From M3007 sp044226205 (GTDB lineage Bacteria > Bacteroidota > Bacteroidia > Chitinophagales > Saprospiraceae), in assembly GCA_044226205.1 (NCBI GenBank), contig JBGAHL010000004.1, forward strand, positions 1 through 64,000: a DNA stretch of 64,000 nucleotides, given 5' to 3'. Positions 1-8,485 of the stretch are shown here, piece after piece. A program made the translations under genes and the position numbers. Below the pieces are notes generated by a model. That model made no database searches and was not told where the DNA came from. It saw only the letters and a program-made list of their open reading frames with translations. The first letter of the stretch is position 1. Each line of letters begins with the position of its first letter.

Positions 1-128
1 TTTGTGAAAAAATCCATCCCGGTGGGGCAGCGCCACGAATGATCTTTGGGGGCGCTGCCCCTCCGTACCTGTTGTCTCCACCATTTGCTACAAATCTTTC
101 GGGGCGCTGCCCCTGCCTAAGTTTTTAC
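1..128 (-). repeat. 173-bp palindromic element, copy 1 (left part cut by window edge)
   Basis: The right 128 bases of the element also found at 5885-6057, 50195-50367 and 62977-63149. It keeps the central hairpin (two GGGGCAGCGCCCC-type arms) and the right terminal repeat ending in GTTTTTAC at 128. Its internal arms match copy 3, so it is inverted relative to copies 2 and 4. Counting back 173 bases puts the missing left end 45 bases outside the window. Bases 129-282 after it hold no gene that I recognise. Confidence 0.85.
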
Positions 129-282
129 GTTTTTTTTAAAAATTCTTGCGAAGAAGGTAAAAAGTGAAGGGTATTTGAGGGTTAGGGGCTATGCCTCTTT
201 ATCGAAACGGTCACTTTCTACCCAAGTTTTAAAAACACCCTGTAAATCCTGTCCAACTAAACCTGTCACCCCTTGTCAAAAA

Positions 283-777
283 TCATGGCTGCATGGGTTC
301 GGAGCGTTCGAGGAGCGTAGCCTCGTCGCCATCGACGGTGTGGCGGATCCAGTGCCACTGGTGATCGTTGAGGCGAGTAAAAGTCATGGGTTCCACGCCG
401 TACACGGCCGGATCGAGGCGCACGTCTTTTTCGCCGATCCAGCTGACGACCCACTGTCGGTTGGAGCCGAAGTAAAAGCGGCCTTCGTACCAGCTCAGCA
501 GGCTCATGGTGGAGCCTTTCATTTCGTCAAAATTGAATACTTCGACGCTCTGGTCGTCGTGAAACTGGAAGAGGATGCGAAAATTCCGGCCGGCATCCTT
601 GCCGGTCCACGAACCGGCCAGCCAGTCGAGTTTGCGCAAGTCGGCCAGACTGTAATGCACTGCCGGGGTGTTGGGAAGCAGCATGTACACTTCTTCGCGG
701 AGCTGGGGATTGGAACGGCAGGCGAACAGACTGATCAGGGCCAGCACAGGAAGCAGAAGGAGGAGATTGTTTTTCAT
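283..777 (-). CDS. Small predicted lipoprotein, probable member of the sigma-54 regulon
   Basis: A 164-residue protein with a hydrophobic N-terminal signal ending in LFAC, a plausible lipobox with Cys20, so it is probably a lipoprotein. The mature part contains DWLAGSWTG followed by alternating hydrophobic strands, which looks like a small beta-barrel or lipocalin-like fold of the kind seen in 'LAGSW' DUF proteins. No catalytic residues are recognisable. It lies downstream of the five-permease operon on the same strand but has its own control region: a good sigma-54 promoter at 813-831 and two activator dyads at 885-902 and 906-923. I infer that it is induced together with the exporter and may act as an envelope accessory or stress protein. 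The start is the ATG before the signal peptide. The function is unknown. Confidence 0.8.
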   Translation of the reverse strand: MKNNLLLLLPVLALISLFACRSNPQLREEVYMLLPNTPAVHYSLADLRKLDWLAGSWTGKDAGRNFRILFQFHDDQSVEVFNFDEMKGSTMSLLSWYEGRFYFGSNRQWVVSWIGEKDVRLDPAVYGVEPMTFTRLNDHQWHWIRHTVDGDEATLLERSEPMQP

Positions 778-812
778 AGCCTGAGAGAATGAATGGGTTC
801 AGTGCGGCAACA

Positions 813-831
813 GGGGCAAATCCGTTGCCAA
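813..831 (-). promoter_or_regulatory. Sigma-54 (-24/-12) promoter of the lipoprotein gene
   Basis: Read on the minus strand this is TTGGCAACGGATTTGCCCC. It has TGGCA at -24, TTGC at -12 and exactly ten bases between the invariant GG (828-829) and GC (816-817). The ATG at 777 lies 39 bases below the -12 GC. The only departure in the core is A for C in TGGCAC. Confidence 0.7.
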
Positions 832-884
832 TTTAGTAACTTATTTGTTTTCAGAATTTTATAAATTTTTGTTAAAAATTTAAA

Positions 885-923
885 AGTCCGAAAACGTACA
901 CTGAACGTTCGGAATCGAACATT
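885..923. promoter_or_regulatory. Tandem activator-binding dyads upstream of the lipoprotein gene
   Basis: Two inverted repeats of the form GTyCG-N4-CrwAC: GTCCG-AAAA-CGTAC (886-899) and GTTCG-GAAT-CGAAC (907-920). Their centres are 21 bp apart, two helical turns, so both should face the same side. The nearer centre (892.5) is 64 bp from the -24 GG. The same arrangement recurs at 16521-16558 next to the NtrC-type regulator, which I infer is the protein that binds them. Confidence 0.6.
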
Positions 924-935
924 CGCTCCCTGTCG

Positions 936-3368
936 TTATTCGCTCCTCAACGACTTCACCGGGTCGGTCAAAGCCGCGCGAATGCTTTGAAAACTCACGG
1001 TCAACACGGCGATCAACACGGCGCTCAATCCTGCCAGGGCAAAATAGACCCAGCCCAGTTCGATGCGGTAGGCAAAATCGGCCAGCCAGCGGCGCATCAC
1101 CAGCCAGGCGACGGGCGTGGCGATGGCAATGGCGATCAGAACGAGCCGAACCAGATCGGCTGCCAGCAAACGGGTGATGCCGACGACACTGGCGCCCAGG
1201 ATTTTCCGTATTCCGATCTCCTTTGTGCGTTTCAAGGCTGCCAATGCGACGAGACCAAACAGCCCCAGACAAGCCAGCGCCACCGCCAAAGCCCCCGCGT
1301 AGCCGACAATGGTCGTCCAGCGCGACTCCGATTCGTAAAAACGAGCCAGGTTCTCGTCGAGGAACGTGTAACGGAACGGCAGATTGGGCTCGGCGTCCGT
1401 CCAGGCCTTGCGGGCGGCAGCGATACCTTCCGCCTGCGCCCCGGGCCGCAGCCGCACAAAAAACTTGTAGGGCTGGTAGCCCTTGAACATGTGAAACATC
1501 ATGGGCTTCACGTCCTTGTGCAGCGACATAAAATTGAAATCGCGCACGACACCGATGACGACCGGGTTATTTTTCCCGTCATCAAAATAGCCTTGCAGTT
1601 CCTGGCCCGGCGCGGTTGCCATCGTCCAGCCGAAGTCGCGCATCATCGCCTCGTTGATGATGACCGAGGTGACCGTATCGGCCGAAATGGCGGGGTCGAA
1701 CAAGCGGCCGGCCAGCAAATCCAGCCCGAGGACCGACATATATTCGGGGTCGATAAAATATTCATACACCTGTTTTTGCTGCCCCTGATAACCGAAACCG
1801 CTGCGACTCCAGCCGGATTTTGCTCCAAGCCCCAACTCCGCCGAGGCGACCCCGGCCACTGCAGGCTGTGCGGAAAGCGCCTGTTTGAACAACGGGAAAA
1901 TACGTTTCGTATCGGCATCGTCGGCATTGACAACCAGCACGTTCTCTTTGTTGAAACCCGGATTTTTTTCCTGCAAAAAATGCAGCTGCCGCAACATGAT
2001 AAACGTGCAGGCAATCAGGCCGACCGACAACACAAACTGAAAGGTGACGAGACTCTTGGTAAACAAATTGGAGCCCGCTACCCGAAACTTGCTTTTCAAA
2101 GCTTCCACCGGCCGGAAACCCGACAAGACGAGCGCAGGGTACGCGCCGGCAACCAGACCCGTGAACAAGGTCAGGCCCGCCAGCATCCAGCCCAATTGGG
2201 GGTAAACAGACAGGTCGAAGCGCAGTTTTTTGCCCACCAACTCGTTAAAAGAGGGCAAAAACAGCCAGACCAACGCCCCCGCCAGCGCCATGGAAACCAC
2301 GCTCAACAAAAGCGATTCCGTCAGAAACTGACCGACCAGTTGCGAACGCCGCGCGCCGGTCACTTTCCGCACGCCGATTTCCCGGGCCCTGCCCGCGGAG
2401 CGACCGATGGAAAGGGTCGTAAAATTGATACAGGCAATCAGCAACACCAGGCTGCCGAGCCCGAGCAATATCCAGCCGTAGCGCGGATTGACGGGCGCCA
2501 CCTCGCCGCCGCCCACTTCCGGGTCGGTGTGCCAGGCCGCCAGCGGCTGAAGTCGGTAGGACGGCGGTGCGCCGGCCGGCGGGTTGTTGCCGTCGGAAGC
2601 CGAGGCTTCTTCGGGGTGGTATTTGTTGTAAAACTGCTGCAACCGCGCGCTGTCGGCAAGCAGCCCGCTGCCCGGCCGGAGTTGCACGAGGGTGAAATAA
2701 GCGGAACGGTTCCAGTTGTCGACGCCTTTTTTGCCAAATTTGGAAGCAGCGTGTTTGTCAAAACTGGCCAGTATATCGAACCGAATACTGGAATTGGGCG
2801 GCACATCCCGCACAACTGCCGTCACGATAAATGGCTCGAACACATCGGCAACCTTTATTTCAAGGGTTTTACCCACAGGATTTTTTTCGCCGAAAAAATC
2901 GAGCGCAGCCTGCTCCGTCAACACCACACCGTTGGGGTCGGCCAAAGCCGTGTGCGGGTCGCCGTAAAGCAAGGGAAAATTCAAGACCTCGAATATCTGG
3001 GGGTCGGCGTACACGATGTTTCTGGCGGTCAGCAACCGGTTCGAGCGCACAAACTGATCGTCCCAGTCGCAAATCCGCACGTATTGCTCCACGTCGGGCA
3101 GGTCGGCTTTCATAGCCGGCCCGAGCGGCATGGGCAAGTACGGATCGGACGACTCCGGCTCGCCATTAAAGGGGAAAATATGCCTGTAAACCCTGAAAAT
3201 CCGGTCCGAATTGCGGTGAAAACGATCGAACGAAAACTCGTCGTAAATGTGCAGCATCAAAAGCGAAAAACAAGCCAGGCCAAGGGACAAGCCGACGACG
3301 TTGATCGCCGAAAGCATTTTGTTTTTCCAAAGGGTGCGCAGGGCGATATTCAAATAGTTGCGGATCAT
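936..3368 (-). CDS. FtsX/MacB-type ABC transporter permease 5 (last in operon)
   Basis: 810 residues. A first membrane segment (about residues 18-42) is followed by a large periplasmic MacB-type core domain (to about 285), a first FtsX block with RAREIGVRKVTGAR (about 330), a second periplasmic domain, and a second FtsX block with RTKEIGIRKILGAS (about 715). It ends in DPVKSLRSE. This is the duplicated 'orphan' MacB-type permease common in Bacteroidota, with no fused ATPase, so it must use a separate ATPase such as those at 13432 or 14447. Permeases of this type usually do mechanotransmission or efflux of peptides and envelope compounds; the substrate here is unknown. It is separated from the previous gene by 27 bp, consistent with one transcript. 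Confidence 0.93.
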   Translation of the reverse strand: MIRNYLNIALRTLWKNKMLSAINVVGLSLGLACFSLLMLHIYDEFSFDRFHRNSDRIFRVYRHIFPFNGEPESSDPYLPMPLGPAMKADLPDVEQYVRICDWDDQFVRSNRLLTARNIVYADPQIFEVLNFPLLYGDPHTALADPNGVVLTEQAALDFFGEKNPVGKTLEIKVADVFEPFIVTAVVRDVPPNSSIRFDILASFDKHAASKFGKKGVDNWNRSAYFTLVQLRPGSGLLADSARLQQFYNKYHPEEASASDGNNPPAGAPPSYRLQPLAAWHTDPEVGGGEVAPVNPRYGWILLGLGSLVLLIACINFTTLSIGRSAGRAREIGVRKVTGARRSQLVGQFLTESLLLSVVSMALAGALVWLFLPSFNELVGKKLRFDLSVYPQLGWMLAGLTLFTGLVAGAYPALVLSGFRPVEALKSKFRVAGSNLFTKSLVTFQFVLSVGLIACTFIMLRQLHFLQEKNPGFNKENVLVVNADDADTKRIFPLFKQALSAQPAVAGVASAELGLGAKSGWSRSGFGYQGQQKQVYEYFIDPEYMSVLGLDLLAGRLFDPAISADTVTSVIINEAMMRDFGWTMATAPGQELQGYFDDGKNNPVVIGVVRDFNFMSLHKDVKPMMFHMFKGYQPYKFFVRLRPGAQAEGIAAARKAWTDAEPNLPFRYTFLDENLARFYESESRWTTIVGYAGALAVALACLGLFGLVALAALKRTKEIGIRKILGASVVGITRLLAADLVRLVLIAIAIATPVAWLVMRRWLADFAYRIELGWVYFALAGLSAVLIAVLTVSFQSIRAALTDPVKSLRSE

Positions 3369-3395
3369 GGCGACAGCGGTGCTGGGTGAAAAAAA

Positions 3396-5858
3396 CTATT
3401 CGCTGCGGAGCGATTTGACCGGATTGGCCAACGCCGCGCGAATACTTTGAAAACTAACGGTCAGGAATGCGATGGCCAGAGCAGCCAGCCCGGCAAGGGC
3501 AAACACCCACCAGGAAATTTCAGCGCGATAGGCAAAATCGTCGAGCCATTGCTGCATGGCGTACCAGGCCAGGGGCGTGGCGATTACGATCGCAATCAGC
3601 ACCAGTTTCAGGAAATCGTTCGCCAGCAAACGGGTAATACCCGCCACACTGGCGCCCATCACTTTGCGAATACCGATCTCTTTGGTGCGTTGTTCGGTGG
3701 TAAATGCCGCCAGCCCAAACAGCCCGAGGCAGGAAATGATCACCGACAGCAAACTGAAAATACCGGCTATTTTGCCCACACGCCGCTCGTTGCGGTACAT
3801 GCGATCGAACGCATCGTCGAGGAAACGGTAACTGAACGGCTGAGCGGGTGAAAGGCTCTTCCAGTTCTTTTCCAAAGCAGCCAGCACCGTGTTGGCGTCC
3901 GCGCTTTCGAAGCGGAAGCAGGCAAGCCCCTGCGAATGCCCCAATTGCAGGCAAAGCGCCCGGATATTGGCGTGCAGGCTTTCAAAATGGAAGTCTTTTA
4001 CCACCCCGATGACGGTCAGTTCGGTGTAGTCGTCAGGCCCCGTCTCACCCGGCTTGAATGTGGTGTCGAGGGTATAAATTTTTTGCCCGATGGGGTCCTT
4101 AAATCCGAAGCGCTGCGCTGCTGTTTCATTGATAACAACTGCCGTGCTATCGCTCACCCGGGTCGGGTCGAAAGCGCGCCCCGCGACAATTTCCATCCCC
4201 AGGGTGTTCATGTAATCGCTGTCGACACGCCAGCGCTGCATACTCACTGTATTGTCTTTGTCAATGGCGCGCACCTTGGAAAAGCCCTGGTCGTTTCTGT
4301 TCGAAGGAATCGGAAGGAAACCGGAGACGGTCGCGTTTTTCACGGCCGGCAGCTGCAACATTTGCGCTTTCAGGGTGTAAATCTTGTCGCCCAGCGCGTA
4401 GGCGTCGTCCAGTATGATGACCTGATTTTTGTCAAAGCCGAGTTTTTTGTGCTGAATAAACTGCAACTGGCGATACACCAGCAAGGTAGCCACGATCAGG
4501 GCTACCGAAATGGAAAACTGGAACACCACCAGGGCGCTGCGAAAGCGTTTGCTGCCTTTTGCCCGCGCGTTTACCTCCCCTTTCAATACCCGCACGGCGT
4601 CGTAGGCCGAGAGGAAAAAAGCGGGATAGCTGCCAGCCAGCAGACTGACCAGCACCGTGCCGGAGCCAAGCGCCATCCAGAAGCCGGGCTCCGTCAGCGG
4701 CAACGACAGCTCGCTGCCGGTCAGCGTGCGGTACCAGGGCAAGGCCAGTGCGGCAATGACAATCGCCAGGCCCACCGCCAGGGAGGTGATCACCAGCGAT
4801 TCGCCCAAAAACTGCCCGATCAGGGCCGGGCGACGGCCGCCGAGGGCTTTTCGCACCCCGATTTCGCGGGCACGGCCGGCCGAACGCGCGGTCGCCAGAT
4901 TCATAAAATTGATGCAGGCGATCAACAAAATGAAAGCGGCGATGGCGCTGAAAATCCAGACGTATTTGATGCTGCCGTTGGGCGACAACTCGGCCGTCAA
5001 ATCCGAGTGCAGGTGAATATCGGTCAGGTTTTGCAGGTAAAAGCGAGCGTACTGACCTGTCTGTTCAAATTCAGCCGGGGTAGTGCCCAGCATTTTCTGA
5101 ACCGTTATGTCGATGTTTTCCTTCGACAAGCGGGCGAATTTTTCCCTGAACTGATCGGGATCGACGCCTTTGCGAAGCAAAAAATAGGTCTGGAAATTAT
5201 TGTTCGAGGCCCAGGTAAGCGGGTCGTTGCTCAGCTCCTCGTTGCCGTTCATCGACAGCAGCAGGTCGGCGCGGAAATGGCTGTTGGCCGGCATGTCGTC
5301 GAACACGGCCGTGACCACCCAGCGGTCTTTATTTTCGAGGATCAGCGTTTTGCCAAGCGCCATTTGGGGCGAGGAGAAGTATTTCTCCGCCCGGCTTTTC
5401 GACAAGGCCACCGTGCGCGGGGCCGTCAGACAGGTGGCGGGGTCGCCTTCCAGAATTTTGATGGGAAACACTTCGAAAAAGGTACTGTCGACCGTCAGCA
5501 CCTTTTCCTCCCGAATGTTTTGCTGGGCCTCGCCGTCGCGCCGCACCAGGTAGCTGCCGTAGTCGCGGAAGCGGCACCAGGACTGAATATCAGGCAATTG
5601 GCGGGCGGCCTCCGGGGCCATCACCGACGATACGACGGCCAGTTCGTAGTGCTGACCGGCAAAATTGATGTCGGCCGCCGCGCGCAGAATGCGGTCGGCC
5701 TGCGGATTCCAGCGGTCGTAACTGAGCTCGTGCTGCACGTACAAGGCGATCAGAAGCGCCGCGGCAAGGCCGATGCCCAGACCCGACACGTTGAGGCCTG
5801 CGTACAAGGGGCTTTTACGCAGGTTGCGAAGGGCGATCAAAAGATTTGTCTTTAACAT
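3396..5858 (-). CDS. FtsX/MacB-type ABC transporter permease 4
   Basis: 820 residues from the ATG at 5858 (MLKTNLLIALRNL...). The open frame runs further upstream to 6029, but that extension is a translation of the 173-bp palindromic element, so I reject the longer start. Layout: TM1 at about 20-42, a MacB-type periplasmic domain, an FtsX block with RAREIGVRKALGGR, a second periplasmic part, an FtsX block with RTKEIGIRKVMGAS, and a C-terminus NPVKSLRSE. The element ends 199 bp after the stop codon-proximal end of permease 3's coding frame is left behind, and only 26 bp before this start, so it forms most of the leader between the two genes. Expression relative to the rest of the operon may therefore be altered. 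Confidence 0.92.
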   Translation of the reverse strand: MLKTNLLIALRNLRKSPLYAGLNVSGLGIGLAAALLIALYVQHELSYDRWNPQADRILRAAADINFAGQHYELAVVSSVMAPEAARQLPDIQSWCRFRDYGSYLVRRDGEAQQNIREEKVLTVDSTFFEVFPIKILEGDPATCLTAPRTVALSKSRAEKYFSSPQMALGKTLILENKDRWVVTAVFDDMPANSHFRADLLLSMNGNEELSNDPLTWASNNNFQTYFLLRKGVDPDQFREKFARLSKENIDITVQKMLGTTPAEFEQTGQYARFYLQNLTDIHLHSDLTAELSPNGSIKYVWIFSAIAAFILLIACINFMNLATARSAGRAREIGVRKALGGRRPALIGQFLGESLVITSLAVGLAIVIAALALPWYRTLTGSELSLPLTEPGFWMALGSGTVLVSLLAGSYPAFFLSAYDAVRVLKGEVNARAKGSKRFRSALVVFQFSISVALIVATLLVYRQLQFIQHKKLGFDKNQVIILDDAYALGDKIYTLKAQMLQLPAVKNATVSGFLPIPSNRNDQGFSKVRAIDKDNTVSMQRWRVDSDYMNTLGMEIVAGRAFDPTRVSDSTAVVINETAAQRFGFKDPIGQKIYTLDTTFKPGETGPDDYTELTVIGVVKDFHFESLHANIRALCLQLGHSQGLACFRFESADANTVLAALEKNWKSLSPAQPFSYRFLDDAFDRMYRNERRVGKIAGIFSLLSVIISCLGLFGLAAFTTEQRTKEIGIRKVMGASVAGITRLLANDFLKLVLIAIVIATPLAWYAMQQWLDDFAYRAEISWWVFALAGLAALAIAFLTVSFQSIRAALANPVKSLRSE

Positions 5859-5884
5859 TTCATAGCTTGTTTTATGGTATTTTC

Positions 5885-6057
5885 GTAAAAACTTATGCAG
5901 GGGCAGCGCCCCGAAAGATTTGTAGCAAATCGTGGAGAAAACAGGTACGGAGGGGCAGCGCCCCGAAACATCTTTCGGGGCGCTGCCCCTCCGGGATGGA
6001 TTTTGGTACAAAAAGACTACAAATATCAAGGGGCACTGCCCCTGCCTAAGTTTTTAC
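5885..6057 (+). repeat. 173-bp palindromic element, copy 2, with 8-bp flanking direct repeat
   Basis: Complete element from GTAAAAAC to GTTTTTAC. The termini are 29-bp inverted repeats with two or three mismatches in this copy (ATGCAGG on the left, GGCACTGCCCC on the right). In the middle is a hairpin of GAGGGGCAGCGCCCCGAAA and its complement. GTATTTTC occurs immediately on both sides (5877-5884 and 6058-6065), as expected for a target duplication. It lies between permease genes 3 and 4. Confidence 0.9.
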
Positions 6058-6082
6058 GTATTTTCAAAGGAACAAAGTGGTT

Positions 6083-8455
6083 TTAATCGCTGCGCAGGCT
6101 CCCTGCTGGATTGGCCAGGGCCGCGCTGACGCTCTGGTAACCGACGGTCAGCACGACGGACGCGGCGCTGATCGCAAGGGCAATTCCCAAAACCGCCCAG
6201 CCCATTTCGATCCGATAGGCAAAATCGGCGAGCCAATGCCGCATGGCCCACCAGCCGAGCGGGGCGGCTACCACAAACCCCGCGAGCAGCAAACGGGCGT
6301 ATTCTTTGCCAAAAAGCCACAAAACACCCGACACACTGGCGCCCAGTATTTTGCGAATACCGATTTCGCGGGTTTTCCGCGCTACCAGAAAAGCCGTCAG
6401 ACCGAACAAACCCAGAGCGCCGATCAGGATGGCAATGCCCGTAAACAGATCGACCAGCCGCAGCAAACGGATTTCCTGCTCGTAAAAACCGGCCATTTGC
6501 TCGTCCATGAACTGATACTCGAAAAAGTCGGCCGGGAAAAGTGTGTTCCACTGCCCCGACACGGCGTGCAGAACGGACTGCGGATCGCCCGCATTCAGTT
6601 GCAGGGCGCAAAGCGAATAGCTGTTCGGGTTTTTCTGGATCAGCATAGGAGGGATGTCCTCGCGGAAAGAACCCGCGTGAAAATCGCGCACCACGCCGCG
6701 AATCAGGATGTTTTTGTCCTCGATCCTGATGTGCGTGCCGATGATGTCAGCGGGCGTGCCGAGCTGGAGTTTACGCACGAACGTTTCGTTCACCAGGCAC
6801 TGGTCGGTCGAATCCCCGGGCGCAAAATTGTCGCCGGCCAGCAGTTGAAGCCCAAAGGTTTCGAGGTAACGGTCGTCGCCCCACAGGAAATTTACGGTCC
6901 ACGACTCGGGCGCGCCTCGGTCTTCGTATTTGAAAAAAGTCTGGTTGCCGCTTTCCGAGGCAGGCGGCGCGGAACAAAAACTCCAGCTGCCGACACCGCC
7001 CAGCGCGGCCAGTTGCTGCCCCAAAACGGGCGTTTTTTCAGCATTGGGCAACGGAATGGTGACCACCGCCTTGTGCTGAAAACCCCAGTCGGAGTTCAGG
7101 GCGTAGCGCATTTGCAAAGTCACCACCACGGCCCCGATAATGAGCAGTTGGGAAATGGCGAACTGCATGGCAACCAGCCCTTTGCGCAAGGAAAAACCGC
7201 CGGTTTTTACCTGCCCTTTCAAAGACAAGGCGGGCTGAAAACGCGCCAGCACCAGCCCCGGATACACGCCCGCCAAGAGGCAAAGCACGATTGCCAGGCC
7301 GCCCATAAATGCCGCGGATTGCGGGGCGGCCAGCGCTTCAAAACGCAATTGCTGATCCAGCCACGCATTTAAAAAAGGCAGGGCCATGCGGCACAATAGC
7401 AGGCCGGTCAGCAGCGACAGCACGACGATCAGGCTCGTTTCAAACATGAATTGCCCGAACAACTGTCCCCGGGTGCCGCCTAGCGATTTGCGCACGCCCA
7501 CCTCCCGCGCGCGGGTCAGGGAACGGGCGGTGGCCATGTTGATAAAATTGAGGCAGGCCGTCACCAGCAGAAACAAGCCGACGAAGCCGAAAGCCCAGAG
7601 GTAGCGCGCGTCGAATGTGTTGTCGTAGCGGGTGTCGAAATGCAGCGCAGGCAGCGTAAATGCCTGATAGGCAAACACATCCTTGCGTACGGGATGCGGA
7701 TAGCGGGCGCTGAACGCGGGCAATTGCGCCGCCAGTTCGTTCATGGTATGGCCCTTTTCCAGCAAAACAAAACACTGCGTATTGCCGCGCAGGGAGCCCC
7801 AGGACTCAACCGTTTTGCGGTCGGGGCCGGTCGCCAGCGTCGCCCAGGAACAATACACCTGGCGGCCGCAATCGGTATTGGCCGGCGGGTCGCGCAGGAT
7901 GCCGACCACCTGAAAATCGATGCCGTCGAAGGCTTTGAAACTTCGGCCCAGGGGCTCGGCGTCGCCGAAATATTTGCGGGCGGTTTTTTCGGTCAGCAGG
8001 GCGGTATTCGGCGCTGCAAAAGCGGCCAGATCGCCGCGCAGCAGGGGAAAAGGCAGCACTTCGAACAATTCGGGTTCGGCGTAGGCCACCGCGTTTTCCT
8101 CCTTGAATTTGGCAGCAGGCCCGCCGCTTGCGGCCGGCGCCTCCACGATCACTTCGCTGTATCCGTCGAGGGTCGCGGCTTTTTCAATAAAGGCAAACTC
8201 CTGCCGCAGCGCGGCAGCCATTGGATAAGGCACGCCGTTGCTGTACCGCACGTTTTCAAGGTGCAGTTCGGTCACGACCCTTCCGAGCCGACCGTCCAGT
8301 CCTTCAAATTTATTGAAACGCCACTGCTGCCCGATCAGGAGATAAATCGCCAGGCAGCAGGCCACCGAAATACCCAGCCCGAGGCTGTTCAGCAAGGTGT
8401 ATTTCCCGTGTCTGATCAGGCTTCGAATGGCCAGTGTGAAATAGTTGCGCAGCAT
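6083..8455 (-). CDS. FtsX/MacB-type ABC transporter permease 3
   Basis: 790 residues, the shortest and most divergent of the five. The first hydrophobic segment (LGLGISVACCLAIYLLIG) is followed by a periplasmic domain, an FtsX block with RAREVGVRKSLGGTR, a second periplasmic region, and an FtsX block with KTREIGIRKILGAS. The C-terminus is NPAGSLRSD, where the other paralogues have PVKSLRSE. The start is the ATG of MLRNYF, matching the M[IFL]RNY start of permeases 1 and 5. The 30-bp gap to permease 2 fits co-transcription; on its 3' side the 173-bp element separates it from permease 4. Confidence 0.92.
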   Translation of the reverse strand: MLRNYFTLAIRSLIRHGKYTLLNSLGLGISVACCLAIYLLIGQQWRFNKFEGLDGRLGRVVTELHLENVRYSNGVPYPMAAALRQEFAFIEKAATLDGYSEVIVEAPAASGGPAAKFKEENAVAYAEPELFEVLPFPLLRGDLAAFAAPNTALLTEKTARKYFGDAEPLGRSFKAFDGIDFQVVGILRDPPANTDCGRQVYCSWATLATGPDRKTVESWGSLRGNTQCFVLLEKGHTMNELAAQLPAFSARYPHPVRKDVFAYQAFTLPALHFDTRYDNTFDARYLWAFGFVGLFLLVTACLNFINMATARSLTRAREVGVRKSLGGTRGQLFGQFMFETSLIVVLSLLTGLLLCRMALPFLNAWLDQQLRFEALAAPQSAAFMGGLAIVLCLLAGVYPGLVLARFQPALSLKGQVKTGGFSLRKGLVAMQFAISQLLIIGAVVVTLQMRYALNSDWGFQHKAVVTIPLPNAEKTPVLGQQLAALGGVGSWSFCSAPPASESGNQTFFKYEDRGAPESWTVNFLWGDDRYLETFGLQLLAGDNFAPGDSTDQCLVNETFVRKLQLGTPADIIGTHIRIEDKNILIRGVVRDFHAGSFREDIPPMLIQKNPNSYSLCALQLNAGDPQSVLHAVSGQWNTLFPADFFEYQFMDEQMAGFYEQEIRLLRLVDLFTGIAILIGALGLFGLTAFLVARKTREIGIRKILGASVSGVLWLFGKEYARLLLAGFVVAAPLGWWAMRHWLADFAYRIEMGWAVLGIALAISAASVVLTVGYQSVSAALANPAGSLRSD

Positions 8456-8485
8456 GGTCGGGTCGGCAGTTTGTTGAAAAACAGG

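Noticed and set aside
987..3389. 800-codon plus-strand frame opposite permease 5
   Set aside because: It is the antisense shadow of a clear FtsX gene in GC-rich DNA, full of Gln, His and Arg. The same applies to long frames at 3936-5855, 37720-40641, 40970-44791 and 59173-60996.
5859..6029. N-terminal 57-codon extension of permease 4
   Set aside because: It is a translation of the 173-bp element; the paralogues begin at the ATG corresponding to 5858.
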